A DNA stretch of 64,000 nucleotides from assembly GCF_014287355.1 (NCBI RefSeq), contig NZ_JACOPE010000001.1, positions 744,001 through 808,000 on the forward strand, written 5' to 3'. The notes beneath the pieces were generated by a model, which saw only the letters and a list, made by a program, of their open reading frames with translations, searched no databases and was not told where the DNA came from. Of this stretch, positions 29,322 through 38,699 are shown piece after piece (position 1 is the stretch's first letter; every line of letters begins with the position of its first letter). Made by a program: the position numbers and the translations under genes. The DNA is from Ruminococcus hominis (GTDB lineage Bacteria > Bacillota > Clostridia > Lachnospirales > Lachnospiraceae).

Positions 29322-32102
29322 ATGTTTATTCAGAATATAACTTGTGAATTTGTAAAAAATTCGATTTCGATTGATTGTCAACACCCAAGATTTTCATGGG
29401 AGATTGTTGCAGAAAAAAACAATGTTTTTCAGAAAGCCTGGCAAATGATTGTCAGAAATGAAGAGAATGTAATTGTATGGGATAGTGGTGTTCAGGAGAC
29501 CCCTGATACTACAGATATTTCTTATCAGGGAGAAAAGTTAAAATCAACATCCGTATATCATTATCAGATTACTGTGTGGACAAATACAGGGGAAATGCTT
29601 CAAAGTGGAGAGAATTATTTTGAAACTGCATTTTTTGATCATTCTGACTGGAAAGCAAAGTGGATGGAGCCGGAGCCATTGCCGCAATTACCACAGAATC
29701 CTCTGCTTGAAGCGAAAAAAGAGTGGCAAAAGATTACAGAAGCAATGATGCACGGAGATATGAGTGCAATGAAAACAGAAGAGGATATCTGGGAGGCTTT
29801 GCCGATGGAACCTTATGATCCGGCAGTACAGATGCGCCGTGTTTTTCGGGCAGACAAACCAGTGAAACGAGCCCGTCTGTATGTGACCTCACATGGTATT
29901 TATGAAGTGAAGATCAATGGAAAGTCAGTGACGGACAGCCGATTAAATCCAGGATTTACAGCATATGACAGAAGGTTGAAGTATCAGGTCTACAATGTGG
30001 ACGAATTGGTACAAAACGGAGAAAATGCAATTTCTGTGACTGTTGCGGACGGATGGTATAAAGGAAAGATTGCGCTTGGACACGGATGTGAATATGGAGA
30101 AGTTCCGGGAGCATTGCTACAGTTGGAGATGATAGATGAAAATGGTAAAAAACAAGTCATCTGTTCCGATGAAAACTGGAAATATTCCTTCGATGGACCG
30201 GTACGAAGTGCGGATTTATTCTTAGGTGAAACCTATGATGCAAGAAGATATGACGGGGAGCCATCCGAGATAGAGTATGATGATAAAAAGTGGCTTCAGG
30301 TGAGAACACATACAATGGAAAATCCAATACCGGAAGCGCAGATCAGTCCACTGGCAAAGGTATTTGAAGAAGTTCCTGCACAGAGCGTATTTGTTACACC
30401 AAATGGCGAAACAGTGGTTGATTTTGGACAGAACCTTGCAGGAACCATCCGGGTAAAGATTCAGGAAGAAATCGGCACAGAAGTGAAATTCGAACATGGA
30501 GAAATGCTTGACGGTCAGGGGAACTTCTTCTATGTTTTTGCCGGAACAAGCAGGGCACAAGAGGATATTTATATTTGCGGAGAGAAGCGGGAAGAAATTT
30601 TTGAGCCACATTTTACATATCATGGATTCCGCTATGTGCGCGTGACTGGTGGAGCAGATTGGAAGAAAGAAGATTTCACAGCTCTTGCAATCAGTACAGA
30701 AAATGAAGTAACAGGAAATTTCCAATGCTCGGATGAGCAGATCAATCAGCTGCAGAGTAATATTTACTGGAGCCAGCGTTCGAATAACATTACGATTCCG
30801 ACAGATTGTCCGACAAGAGAAAAAGCAGGATGGACAGGAGATGTAGTGGTCTATGGGGCAACAGCATTGTATAATCAGAATATGACAGCCTTTTACGAAG
30901 ACTGGCTCCGCAGTATTCGCCTGGATCAGCTGGAAAATGGATATGTGCTGGGAACAGTACCACAGATCAGAAATTATGTACAGCAGGGGGATACAGGTTC
31001 TCTTGGCTGGGGGGATGTCATACTGACACTGCCACTTCAGTTGTACCAGTTCTACGGAGACAAAGAAGTTCTTCAGGCAAATTACGAGGCGATGGAGGAA
31101 TGGATGCAGTCCATGGAGCGTGCTGCACATGAACTGCCAAGTGAAGCAGTTCCTTATGGGGGATCACAGACAGAACAGAATTGTGATGAAAGAAGTCTTG
31201 AAAACCAGCGTTATCTGATCAATACAGGATTTCATTTTGGAGACTGGATTATTCCAAGTGTTGTGAATGAAGAGGGATTTACCGATGGACCGGCTTCAGC
31301 ATTTCTTACAATGAATTATGTTGGAAGCAGTCTGCTGGCAGCAGATGCAGATATGTTTTCGGAAATTTCTGAATTAGTTGGAAATATGGAGAATGCAGAG
31401 AAATACTGTGCTTATGCAAACAGAGTCCGTCAGGCGTTCGAAGAAGAATATGTATCAGAGGATGGAAAGCTTGGGCAGGAGATGCAGGGAAATTATATTC
31501 TGGCATTGAGACATCATATGGTGTCACCGGAGAAAGAACCACTTCTTGCGGAAAGACTGAATGAACTTGTAGTAAAGAACGGATTCAGATTGGATACCGG
31601 TTTTATGGCTACCCCACATATTCTTGATATCTTATGTCAGTATGGCTATGCAGATACTGCATGGAAAGTATTGCTTCAGAAGCAGTGCCCGTCCTGGCTC
31701 TATGAAGTAGAACAGGGGGCAACAACAGTCTGGGAAAACTGGGATGCAGTAAGAACGGACGGGAAACTGGCAGGTTGTTCCTTCAATCATTATGCGTTTG
31801 GCTGTGTCGGAGATTTCCTATACCGGAAAGTTCTTGGTATTCAGAATACAGGAATTGGGTATGATAAGATCCTGATCGCACCGGAGTATGACTGTCCGTT
31901 TAAGTGGGCAGAAGGAACCTATCACAGTGTAAATGGAAACATTGAGTTAAGATGGGAAAAGAATAAAAATCAAGTAAAGATTTCCGGACGGATTCCGGCA
32001 AATACATCCGCATGCTTAAAGCTGCCAGATGGAACAGAAAAAGAACTTGGAAATGGATGGTTTGAAGTAAAAGCAGGATTAGATTCAGGCATAAAAGAAT
32101 AA
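29322..32102 (+). CDS. GH78 alpha-L-rhamnosidase, paralogue 2
   Basis: A 926-residue alpha-L-rhamnosidase with the family order: Ig-like domain, beta-sandwiches (GWYKGKIALGHGCEYGE), alpha-barrel and C-terminal beta domain (GRIPANTSACLKLP). The general acid is in DCPTREKAGWTGD and the probable base in TTVWENWDA. It contains an extra stretch near residues 120-165 that paralogue 1 lacks. It has no signal peptide and lacks the helical tail of paralogue 1. AGTGGGAGG precedes the ATG. Different acid-loop sequences (REKAGW versus RDERLGW) suggest different rhamnoside preferences. Confidence 0.95.
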   Translation: MFIQNITCEFVKNSISIDCQHPRFSWEIVAEKNNVFQKAWQMIVRNEENVIVWDSGVQETPDTTDISYQGEKLKSTSVYHYQITVWTNTGEMLQSGENYFETAFFDHSDWKAKWMEPEPLPQLPQNPLLEAKKEWQKITEAMMHGDMSAMKTEEDIWEALPMEPYDPAVQMRRVFRADKPVKRARLYVTSHGIYEVKINGKSVTDSRLNPGFTAYDRRLKYQVYNVDELVQNGENAISVTVADGWYKGKIALGHGCEYGEVPGALLQLEMIDENGKKQVICSDENWKYSFDGPVRSADLFLGETYDARRYDGEPSEIEYDDKKWLQVRTHTMENPIPEAQISPLAKVFEEVPAQSVFVTPNGETVVDFGQNLAGTIRVKIQEEIGTEVKFEHGEMLDGQGNFFYVFAGTSRAQEDIYICGEKREEIFEPHFTYHGFRYVRVTGGADWKKEDFTALAISTENEVTGNFQCSDEQINQLQSNIYWSQRSNNITIPTDCPTREKAGWTGDVVVYGATALYNQNMTAFYEDWLRSIRLDQLENGYVLGTVPQIRNYVQQGDTGSLGWGDVILTLPLQLYQFYGDKEVLQANYEAMEEWMQSMERAAHELPSEAVPYGGSQTEQNCDERSLENQRYLINTGFHFGDWIIPSVVNEEGFTDGPASAFLTMNYVGSSLLAADADMFSEISELVGNMENAEKYCAYANRVRQAFEEEYVSEDGKLGQEMQGNYILALRHHMVSPEKEPLLAERLNELVVKNGFRLDTGFMATPHILDILCQYGYADTAWKVLLQKQCPSWLYEVEQGATTVWENWDAVRTDGKLAGCSFNHYAFGCVGDFLYRKVLGIQNTGIGYDKILIAPEYDCPFKWAEGTYHSVNGNIELRWEKNKNQVKISGRIPANTSACLKLPDGTEKELGNGWFEVKAGLDSGIKE

Positions 32103-32103
32103 G

Positions 32104-32763
32104 ATGGAGAAAGATCATTTTCATCCGTTTGATACGTCAGTGGGAGACTTTGATTTGTGGCAGGATGAGAATGGAAATGGATACTTGTATTTTGAACACG
32201 ATCATGCAGGCGTGATTTCAACAGGGCTGACAGAAGATTTTCTGGATGTACAGGGAGAGCATCTGGATATGTTTACAGGTCTGAAACCACCATATACAAG
32301 AGAAGGATGTACACACTTTGTGTATAAAGAGAAACATTATCTCTTTACCAGTGGAATGATCGGATATATACCAAATCCAAGCGAGATCGCGGTAAGTGAT
32401 ACTCCGCTTGGTCCCTATGAGGTATTGGGAAATCCGCATAGGGATGATTCGAGTAGTGCGTCGTTCAATAGCCAGATCTCTTATGTGTTCCATGATCCTG
32501 AACGAGAAGATCTGTATCTTGTGATGGCAGACCGCTGGGTACCGGAATACGTGGTAACGAAAGCAAAATATGAAAGTCTGGAACGTGTGATTACTTTCCA
32601 GTATAATTCAGAAATCCACCCAACAGAAGCAGACTATAAAGTTGCAATGGATGCCCCATTTCTTGGAAATGCGAATACTTCTATTGCAGACTATGTCTGG
32701 CTGCCACTGAATCTGGATGGAGAGTATCCGACGATTGAGTGGAAAGAGGAGTGGAGACCATAA
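32104..32763 (+). pseudogene. N-terminally truncated GH43-like glycosidase
   Basis: The 219-residue frame starts at HPFDTSVGDFDLWQDENGNG, in the middle of a GH43-type beta-propeller. The first roughly 100 residues, which would carry the catalytic base, are missing. The rest is well conserved, including the acid-loop segment PPYTREGCTHF, PNPSEIAVSDTPLGPY and SFNSQISYVF. It begins 2 nt after the GH78 stop and has no real SD. It is most likely the tail of a gene whose front was lost in a deletion that joined it to GH78. A short product might still be made by reinitiation but should be inactive. Confidence 0.75.
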
Positions 32764-32789
32764 AGAAGAAAGGGGAGAGAGAAAAGAAA

Positions 32790-33617
32790 ATGCAAAAGAA
32801 TAAGAAGAAAATTAACAAGAAGATTATTTTAATTATAATAGCGGTTTTACTGATTTTACAAATTGGCTGGATTGCATTTTCCGGTATGCAGTGGGGATGG
32901 GGACCATTTGCAAAACTGCATGATATAAAAATGTCAAAGCTGCCTGGAAATGATGAAAAATATGCACTGAATCAGACAGAAGAAAATGTTCACGATGAAC
33001 TTCAGGGAAAGAAAATTATTTTTCTTGGTTCATCAGTTACTTATGGAGCATCTGCAAAGGGAGTATCATTTGCAGATTATATAGGAAAACGCAATCAGGC
33101 TGAAGTAGTGAAGGAAGCTGTATCAGGAACTACATTAGTAGATAACGGAGCTAATTCTTATATCAGCAGATTGAAGAAAATAAAAGAAGCGCAGGCAGAT
33201 TTATTTATCTGTCAGCTTTCGACCAATGATGCGAGCCAGAAGAAAGAATTGGGAATGATTGGGGAGTCAAAAGAGTTAGATTCATTTGATACAGAAACAG
33301 TATCCGGTGCGATAGAATATATTATATGCTATGCAAAGGAAACATGGGATTGCCCGGTTATGTTCTATACGAATCCCCGATATGACAGTGCAGAATATGA
33401 AGAAATGGTCCAATTGTTATTGCAGATTCAGAAAAAATGGGGGATTGGAGTGATTGATCTGTGGAATGATGCAGAGTTTAATGAGCTGACAGATGAAGAA
33501 TGCTCCCTTTACATGGCAGATAAGATACATCCGACACAGGCGGGATATCTGGAATGGTGGACTCCATATATGGAGGAGAAGATGGAAGAGTATTTGGCTG
33601 ATCAGAAGAGTAAATAA
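32790..33617 (+). CDS. Membrane-anchored SGNH/GDSL hydrolase
   Basis: A 275-residue protein with a basic start, one transmembrane helix (residues about 12-30) and an extracellular SGNH esterase domain. Block I is FLGSSVTYGASAKGVSFADY with the nucleophile Ser, block III contains STNDAS, and block V is ADKIHPTQAGY with the catalytic Asp and His. The start at 32790 is chosen because AGGGGAGA lies just upstream; an upstream in-frame ATG at 32739 is inside the preceding frame. It probably deacylates cell-surface or environmental glycans. It is last in the GH78 transcription unit, followed by a terminator. Confidence 0.85.
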   Translation: MQKNKKKINKKIILIIIAVLLILQIGWIAFSGMQWGWGPFAKLHDIKMSKLPGNDEKYALNQTEENVHDELQGKKIIFLGSSVTYGASAKGVSFADYIGKRNQAEVVKEAVSGTTLVDNGANSYISRLKKIKEAQADLFICQLSTNDASQKKELGMIGESKELDSFDTETVSGAIEYIICYAKETWDCPVMFYTNPRYDSAEYEEMVQLLLQIQKKWGIGVIDLWNDAEFNELTDEECSLYMADKIHPTQAGYLEWWTPYMEEKMEEYLADQKSK

Positions 33618-33649
33618 AAGTGAGAAGGATAACATATAAGCTTGTGTGT

Positions 33650-33686
33650 AGAGCGGAAGAGCTTGAAGATTCTCCGCTCTTTTCTT
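33650..33686 (+). terminator. Terminator after the SGNH hydrolase
   Basis: AGAGCGGA and TCCGCTCT arms followed by TTTCTT, 33 nt after the stop codon. Confidence 0.8.
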
Positions 33687-33749
33687 ATGCCAGGATATGA
33701 AGGCGCTCCAGGGAAGCAATTGCAGCAAGGTGGGAGATGAATTGCAGGA

Positions 33750-34048
33750 GGAACACCACAATATTTACTTCAGATGAGTGATAAGTTAAGTGTGGAAGAA
33801 AATATAAAAAATACTTATTTGAATCCAACCTCTTTTTGTATGAGGAGCCGGTAAGTCTTTTAAAGCAAGAAGTAAGAGAACCAGTAATTTATAATGCAAT
33901 TATTACGGCAATCGCAACAGGAACTTCGAGAATGTCAGAGATAGCTACAAAAGTAGGAGAGAGTACCACTACTTGTACAGCATATATTAAGAATCTGATT
34001 AATCTTGGAATTATTAAAAGAGAAACTCCATATGGTGAAAAAATTTGA
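33750..34048 (+). pseudogene. Remnant of a DUF234-type AAA ATPase (wHTH part), frameshifted
   Basis: Reading GTPQYLLQMSDKLSVEENIK from 33750, then after a one-base loss in the T-run at 33833-33837, EEPVSLLKQEVREPVIYNAI and ATKVGESTTTCTAYIKNL. This is the middle and winged-helix part of an archaeal-type AAA ATPase of the DEXX/DUF234 group. The ATPase core upstream and the C-terminal nuclease-like part downstream are gone: the frame ends at PYGEKI just before the integrase region. The downstream half of the ATPase is not seen in the window. Confidence 0.75.
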
Positions 34049-34099
34049 TTCGGACAATCGCAAGATTTGCATAACCAAACAGGGACGGAGTGGTTTAAC

Positions 34100-35494
34100 A
34101 TGGCATTTATCAGGCACCGGAGAAAGACATACTCTGTGGTATATAAAATCCTGGATGAGAATGGAAAAGAACATATAACATCTGAAACATTTGCTACGCA
34201 GAAAGAAGCAGATAAACGGAAAAAAGAAATTGAGTACAAGCAGTCTATCGGAAAATTTGAGGTTCAAAAGTGTGCAACATTGAAAGAACTGATTGAAGAA
34301 TATGTGCAGATATATGGACATGACAAGTGGGGTGTTTCCACTTACTCTGGTAATGTGGCTCTGATAAATAATTACATTCTTCCAACAATCGGAGATACCA
34401 AGCTTGCAGGCATCAATACACATTTTATAGAGAAGTATTATAAGGATCTTCTTAAAATGCCGGCGGTAAAGAGTACAAAGAATCCGGATGGTACAGGAAC
34501 AATCACGGAAAGTACAGTAAATGAGATACATAAGGTATTAAGGAGCTGTTTCCGTCAGACGGTTAAGTGGGATATGATGAAAAAGAACCCGGCTGTGGAT
34601 GCAACCGTTCCGAAAGCAAAGAAGCAGGAGCGTGAGATCTGGACAGCAGAGATGCTTATGCAGGCATTGGAAGCCTGTGATAACAAAATGCTCAAAATAG
34701 CATTTCAGCTTGCATTTACGGCAACACTTCGTATCGGAGAACTTCTTGGACTGACCTGGGATGATATGGATATTTCGGAAGAGGCAATTGCAGATAACAA
34801 AGCCTATGTTATCATCAATAAACAGGTAGAGAGAGTATCAAAGGATGCAATAGAAGCACTCAATTCAAAAGAAATTATCATGACATTTCCAAGCCAGAAG
34901 AAAAATAACAGGACGGTCAGAGTGCTGAAAATACCAAAGACAGACAGCAGTGTCAGGAAGGTGTTTATTCCAAAATCAGTAGCACAATGTCTGATTGATC
35001 TGAAAGCAGATCAGGATGAGATAAAGGAAGTGCTTGGGAATGAATATCAGGATTATAATCTGGTAATGGCAACAACATTTGGTATTCCTATAGGAGACAG
35101 CTATTTAAGGACAAAAATGCAGGAAATCATAGATGAACTGGGGCTGCCAGATGTAGTGTTTCACAGCCTGCGTCATACCAGTGTTACCTACAAGCTGAAA
35201 TTAAGTGGTGGAGATATTAAAGCAGTCCAGGGAGACTCCGGCCATGCTCAGGCGGATATGGTAACGGAAGTGTATGGCCATATCCTGGACGAAGACCGAA
35301 GGAAGAATGCGGAGCTTATGGAGAATGCCTTTTATAATAAGGAAAATCTCAATCCTCAGATGAAAAATCAGGATGAAGGCAGCAGTACGATTACTGTACC
35401 GGATGGAGTGGATGCAGAGCTGCTGATGAAAGTGCTGGGGAATCCGGAGATGGCAGCACTGCTTACATCATTGGCAAAGACAATGAAAGTATAA
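34100..35494 (+). CDS. Tyrosine-type site-specific integrase
   Basis: A 464-residue phage/ICE-type tyrosine recombinase. It has an AP2-like arm-binding N-terminus (MAFIRHRRKTYSVVYKIL), a core-binding domain and a catalytic domain with Arg in TLRIGELLGLTWDDMD, HSLRHTS (His-x-x-Arg), His in QGDSGHAQADM and the probable Tyr nucleophile in TEVYGHILD. I choose the ATG at 34100 because GGGACGGAG, a piece of the hairpin repeat, provides the SD; the frame is open back to 34067. No excisionase, relaxase or phage structural gene is nearby, so it is a relic or the end of a degraded element. It sits just after the truncated ATPase gene. Confidence 0.92.
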   Translation: MAFIRHRRKTYSVVYKILDENGKEHITSETFATQKEADKRKKEIEYKQSIGKFEVQKCATLKELIEEYVQIYGHDKWGVSTYSGNVALINNYILPTIGDTKLAGINTHFIEKYYKDLLKMPAVKSTKNPDGTGTITESTVNEIHKVLRSCFRQTVKWDMMKKNPAVDATVPKAKKQEREIWTAEMLMQALEACDNKMLKIAFQLAFTATLRIGELLGLTWDDMDISEEAIADNKAYVIINKQVERVSKDAIEALNSKEIIMTFPSQKKNNRTVRVLKIPKTDSSVRKVFIPKSVAQCLIDLKADQDEIKEVLGNEYQDYNLVMATTFGIPIGDSYLRTKMQEIIDELGLPDVVFHSLRHTSVTYKLKLSGGDIKAVQGDSGHAQADMVTEVYGHILDEDRRKNAELMENAFYNKENLNPQMKNQDEGSSTITVPDGVDAELLMKVLGNPEMAALLTSLAKTMKV

Positions 35495-35503
35495 ATATAG
35501 AAG

Positions 35504-35556
35504 AACGATATTGTGTGGAGTAAGAAATCTGTGCAGTATCGTTTGTTCGTTTTTTG
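35504..35556 (+). terminator. Terminator after the integrase
   Basis: AACGATATTG and CAGTATCGTT arms 10 nt after the stop codon, followed by TTTG and TTCGTTTTTT. Confidence 0.8.
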
Positions 35557-35591
35557 TGAAACTCTTGTGAAAACTTGTGAAAAAGATAGTT

Positions 35592-35620
35592 TTGATATGA
35601 ATGGGGGTTTGTGCTAAAAT
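35592..35620 (+). promoter_or_regulatory. Promoter of the sensor operon
   Basis: TTGATA (35592-35597), a 17-base spacer and TAAAAT (35615-35620), about 130 nt before the first gene. Confidence 0.6.
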
Positions 35621-35652
35621 ATCTTTGTTAATTACATGAAGAGATTGAAACC

Positions 35653-35707
35653 CCGACTGAGACAATATTGTTCCCCCTACATATAGAGAAAGGGACATCT
35701 CAGACGG
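35653..35707 (+). promoter_or_regulatory. Structured 5' leader hairpin of the sensor operon
   Basis: CCGACTGAGA (35653-35662) pairs with TCTCAGACGG (35698-35707), one mismatch in ten. An inner TGTTCCC/GGGACA helix stacks on the right arm. There is no T-run, so it is not a simple terminator. It matches no riboswitch consensus I know. Confidence 0.45.
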
Positions 35708-35749
35708 AAATATAAATATTTTAAGATTATAGTATAGTACGGATGAATT

Positions 35750-36718
35750 ATGAAGAAGAACAGATATTTACTTAGCGTGATAGTACTTGCAATATGGATA
35801 GCTGTAATTGCATTTTTTTTAATGATATTAAAGCAGAATCACTTTGAGATGCTTGACTTTAGTGACAGGCATTTAGTTGGTGCAAGTTACATGACCATGA
35901 ACAATGAATTTTATAAAATAGTAAGTGAAGAGATCAGCCAGAAAGTTGAGGCAGAGGGAGATCAGCTTATATTGCGTGACCCTGCACTTAGCGTTGACAG
36001 GCAGATAGAGCAGATTAAGGAAATGCTCGATATGGGAATTGACGTGCTTGTGCTTACGCCAGTAGATTGGGAAAGCCTGACAGACGTCCTGACGGAGGCA
36101 AAGGAAAAGGGCGTCTATATAGTGGTCGTTGATTCCAATGTCAAAGAGAGTGCATTGGTTGATTGTACGATTACTTCTGATAATTATGCGGCTGGCAAGA
36201 TGATAGGCGAGTATCTTGTATCACAGAAGCAGGAAGCTAAAGTGGTTCTGATGGAACACTCGACAGCCAAATCAGGAAAGGATAGAATCAAAGGCTTTCT
36301 TGATGCGATAAAGGGTTACGATGGAATTGAGATAGTTGACAGGGTAGAATGTGAGGGACAGCTTGAAATCGCAATGCCTAAGATGAAAGAAATAATAGAA
36401 TCAGGAACCAGGTTTGATCAGGTATTTTGTCTGAATGACCTTGCAAGTGTTGGTGTTGTTGCTGCGCTTGATGAGAAGAATATGCTTGATAAAGTCGATG
36501 TGTATGGTGTAGATGCATCACCTGATGCAAAGGCTCTGATTAAAGAAGGAATGATGAAAGCGACAGCAGCACAGTTTCCGTCGAGAATAGGAAAAGCAGC
36601 TGCGGAGAAAATATATGATTTACTTCAGGGCAAATCTGTGGAGGATTACATATATATTCCAGTAGAACTTGTGGAACAGTCCAATGTTGATACATATAGT
36701 GTTGAACGCTGGCAATAG
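35750..36718 (+). CDS. Membrane-tethered sugar-binding protein (RbsB/Peripla_BP_4 type), likely sensor
   Basis: A 322-residue protein with an uncleaved N-terminal membrane anchor (residues about 7-27, no lipobox Cys) and a type I periplasmic binding fold: two lobes with GASYMTMNNEFYKIVSEEI, DVLVLTPVDWESLTDVL, DCTITSDNYAAGKMIGEYL and FCLNDLASVGVVAAL. Relatives bind ribose, galactose, xylose or autoinducer-2. No ABC permease or ATPase follows; instead a histidine kinase begins 12 nt downstream. The likely role is to present a sugar signal to that kinase. The ligand cannot be read from the sequence. Confidence 0.88.
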   Translation: MKKNRYLLSVIVLAIWIAVIAFFLMILKQNHFEMLDFSDRHLVGASYMTMNNEFYKIVSEEISQKVEAEGDQLILRDPALSVDRQIEQIKEMLDMGIDVLVLTPVDWESLTDVLTEAKEKGVYIVVVDSNVKESALVDCTITSDNYAAGKMIGEYLVSQKQEAKVVLMEHSTAKSGKDRIKGFLDAIKGYDGIEIVDRVECEGQLEIAMPKMKEIIESGTRFDQVFCLNDLASVGVVAALDEKNMLDKVDVYGVDASPDAKALIKEGMMKATAAQFPSRIGKAAAEKIYDLLQGKSVEDYIYIPVELVEQSNVDTYSVERWQ

Positions 36719-36730
36719 GAGAATGCGATA

Positions 36731-38026
36731 ATGGATAGAAACAGCACATTACAAATCCAGTTTTCCTTTATGAAAAATCTAAATTTTCTGATACTGATTT
36801 TTATAAGTGTCGTGACAATGTTTGGTGTAAGGGGCTGCATCAACGATAAAAGTGCTTTAGATTTTTTAAATACTGCGGGGAAATTACCTGTAGCGCAATG
36901 GAAAATATTTATTTTAAGTATAGGATATTTTATATGTCTGCTATTTTTACTCTCACTGCAATGCAAGAATAATTTTGAATTGTTCATAAAGATTACAGTC
37001 GAGATTCTTGTTGGACTTATGATATGCAATACAGTTTATTTCGGGTATGCAGGTGTGATTTTGTTAATACTTGCAGATGCAATACAGTATGCTCCGAATA
37101 TGAAATACCGACTGTGGGTCATACTTATAGCGTGTATTATCTATATGATAGTTGATGCAAACGTGATATCTACGGTATATACATGTGTGCCGCTTGAGAC
37201 GATGTGGATGTATTATGATGTGAATTCAAGGGTACTTTTGTTTGCTGTTTTAAAATTCCTTAATGCACTTAATCTTTTTTCATTTATCTACTATATGGTG
37301 GTTCTTATTGTAGACCAGATGAGTGAGAAAAAGAGGATACTTTGTCTGAACGAGGAACTTGAACAGAAGAATGCACAGCTTCTTGAATATGCAAAGCAGA
37401 TGGAGACTGTTGTGCAGACGAAGGAGCGTAACAGACTTGCCAGAGAGATTCATGATACATTAGGACATGCACTTACAGGAATCATAACAGGGCTGGATGC
37501 ATGCATAATGCTTATAGATGTCGCACCAGATGCGGTAAAGACACAGCTTACAGCCATTGCAGATGTTGCGCGTCAGGGAATGACGGATGTACGAAGATCA
37601 ATCAAGGCACTCAGACCAGATGCACTTGATAAGATTAAATTAAAGGAAGCTCTTAAGCAGATGATATCTGAGATATCACAATCCACAGGTGTAAAGATCC
37701 AGTTTGATTGTGATATAGAGTTTGACTACTTTAATCAGGATGAAGAAGATGTAGTGTATCGAATTGTGCAGGAGAGTATTACAAATGGCATCAGGCATGG
37801 AAAAGCATCAGAGATAAATGTGAATATCCAAAGAGAATACAATCTGCTGACAATTACTATAAAGGATAATGGTATTGGATGTCCTGATGTAAAGCAGGGA
37901 TTTGGACTGCATCATATGCATGAACGTTTACAGATGCTAAATGGCAGACTTAAATATGATGGAAGTGATGGATTTACAGTGTGTGCTGAAATACCAATCA
38001 GATGGGGAGAAGAGAAAAATGATTAA
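36731..38026 (+). CDS. Sensor histidine kinase (NarL/LuxR-type, HisKA_3)
   Basis: A 431-residue kinase with about six transmembrane helices in residues 10-200 and little extracytoplasmic sequence. A short coiled coil (LNEELEQKNAQLLEYAKQME) and a HisKA_3 dimerisation domain follow, with the phospho-acceptor His in RLAREIHDTLGHALTG (near residue 238), and a HATPase_c domain (QESITNGIRHGKASE, DNGIGCPDVKQGFGLHHM). It overlaps the response regulator by 8 nt. With so small an outside region it probably reads ligand state through the adjacent tethered binding proteins. Confidence 0.93.
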   Translation: MDRNSTLQIQFSFMKNLNFLILIFISVVTMFGVRGCINDKSALDFLNTAGKLPVAQWKIFILSIGYFICLLFLLSLQCKNNFELFIKITVEILVGLMICNTVYFGYAGVILLILADAIQYAPNMKYRLWVILIACIIYMIVDANVISTVYTCVPLETMWMYYDVNSRVLLFAVLKFLNALNLFSFIYYMVVLIVDQMSEKKRILCLNEELEQKNAQLLEYAKQMETVVQTKERNRLAREIHDTLGHALTGIITGLDACIMLIDVAPDAVKTQLTAIADVARQGMTDVRRSIKALRPDALDKIKLKEALKQMISEISQSTGVKIQFDCDIEFDYFNQDEEDVVYRIVQESITNGIRHGKASEINVNIQREYNLLTITIKDNGIGCPDVKQGFGLHHMHERLQMLNGRLKYDGSDGFTVCAEIPIRWGEEKND

Positions 38027-38699
38027 GATACTTATAGCTGATGACCAGGAACTGATTCGTCAGAGTTTGCAGATTATACTGAATAATGAGCAGGATTTTG
38101 AAGTGACAGATGCTGTTGAAAATGGGGTAAAGGTTATCCGTTCTATCCGTAAGAATAAGCCTGATGTGATACTTATGGATATCAGAATGCCTGAGATGGA
38201 TGGTGTGGTATGTACACAGATTGTCAAAGAAAATTATGATGATATAAAGATAATCATTCTTACTACATTCGATGATGATGAGTATGTATTTAACGCTCTC
38301 AAATATGGTGCAAGCGGATATTTGTTAAAAGGTATTTCGATGAAAGAATTGTCAGATTCAATTCGCAAGGTCTACAAGGGCAATGCGATGATAAATGGTG
38401 ACATAGCATCGAAGGTAGTAAAATTATTTTCTAAAATGGCACGTAGCAATCTGGTTATACAGGTTGACGAGAAGCAGTCGGAGAGTCTGAAGGACAATGA
38501 ATGGCAGATTATTTCACAGGTCGGATGTGGACTGTCGAACAAAGAAATTGCGACAAAGCTTAATCTGTCAGAGGGAACAGTCAGAAATTCTCTTAGTACA
38601 ATCCTTAGTAAACTGTGTCTTAGAGATAGAACACAGCTTGCAATATGGGCTGTACAGACGGGCGCAATTTATCATAATTTGGAAGATGGTGTGGAATAG
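38019..38699 (+). CDS. Response regulator with LuxR-type HTH
   Basis: A 226-residue response regulator. The start is the ATG at 38019 (MIKILIADDQELIRQ), inside the end of the kinase gene. The receiver domain has the acidic pair in IADDQ, the phospho-acceptor Asp in VILMDIRMPEMDG and Lys in YLLKGISM. The C-terminal HTH is of the GerE/LuxR type (GLSNKEIATKLNLSEGTVRN). It is the cognate partner of the kinase and probably activates the PTS operon downstream. Its stop codon abuts the next start codon. Confidence 0.95.
   Translation: MIKILIADDQELIRQSLQIILNNEQDFEVTDAVENGVKVIRSIRKNKPDVILMDIRMPEMDGVVCTQIVKENYDDIKIIILTTFDDDEYVFNALKYGASGYLLKGISMKELSDSIRKVYKGNAMINGDIASKVVKLFSKMARSNLVIQVDEKQSESLKDNEWQIISQVGCGLSNKEIATKLNLSEGTVRNSLSTILSKLCLRDRTQLAIWAVQTGAIYHNLEDGVE

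Noticed and set aside
33836..34048. A 70-residue HTH protein starting MYEEPVSLLKQ as an independent gene
   Set aside because: The sequence continues upstream in another frame (SDKLSVEENIK) as the same ATPase family member; it is part of a frameshifted remnant and has no SD.
34100..35494. A prophage beginning at the integrase
   Set aside because: No repressor, replication, packaging or structural genes follow; the next genes are signalling and sugar transport.
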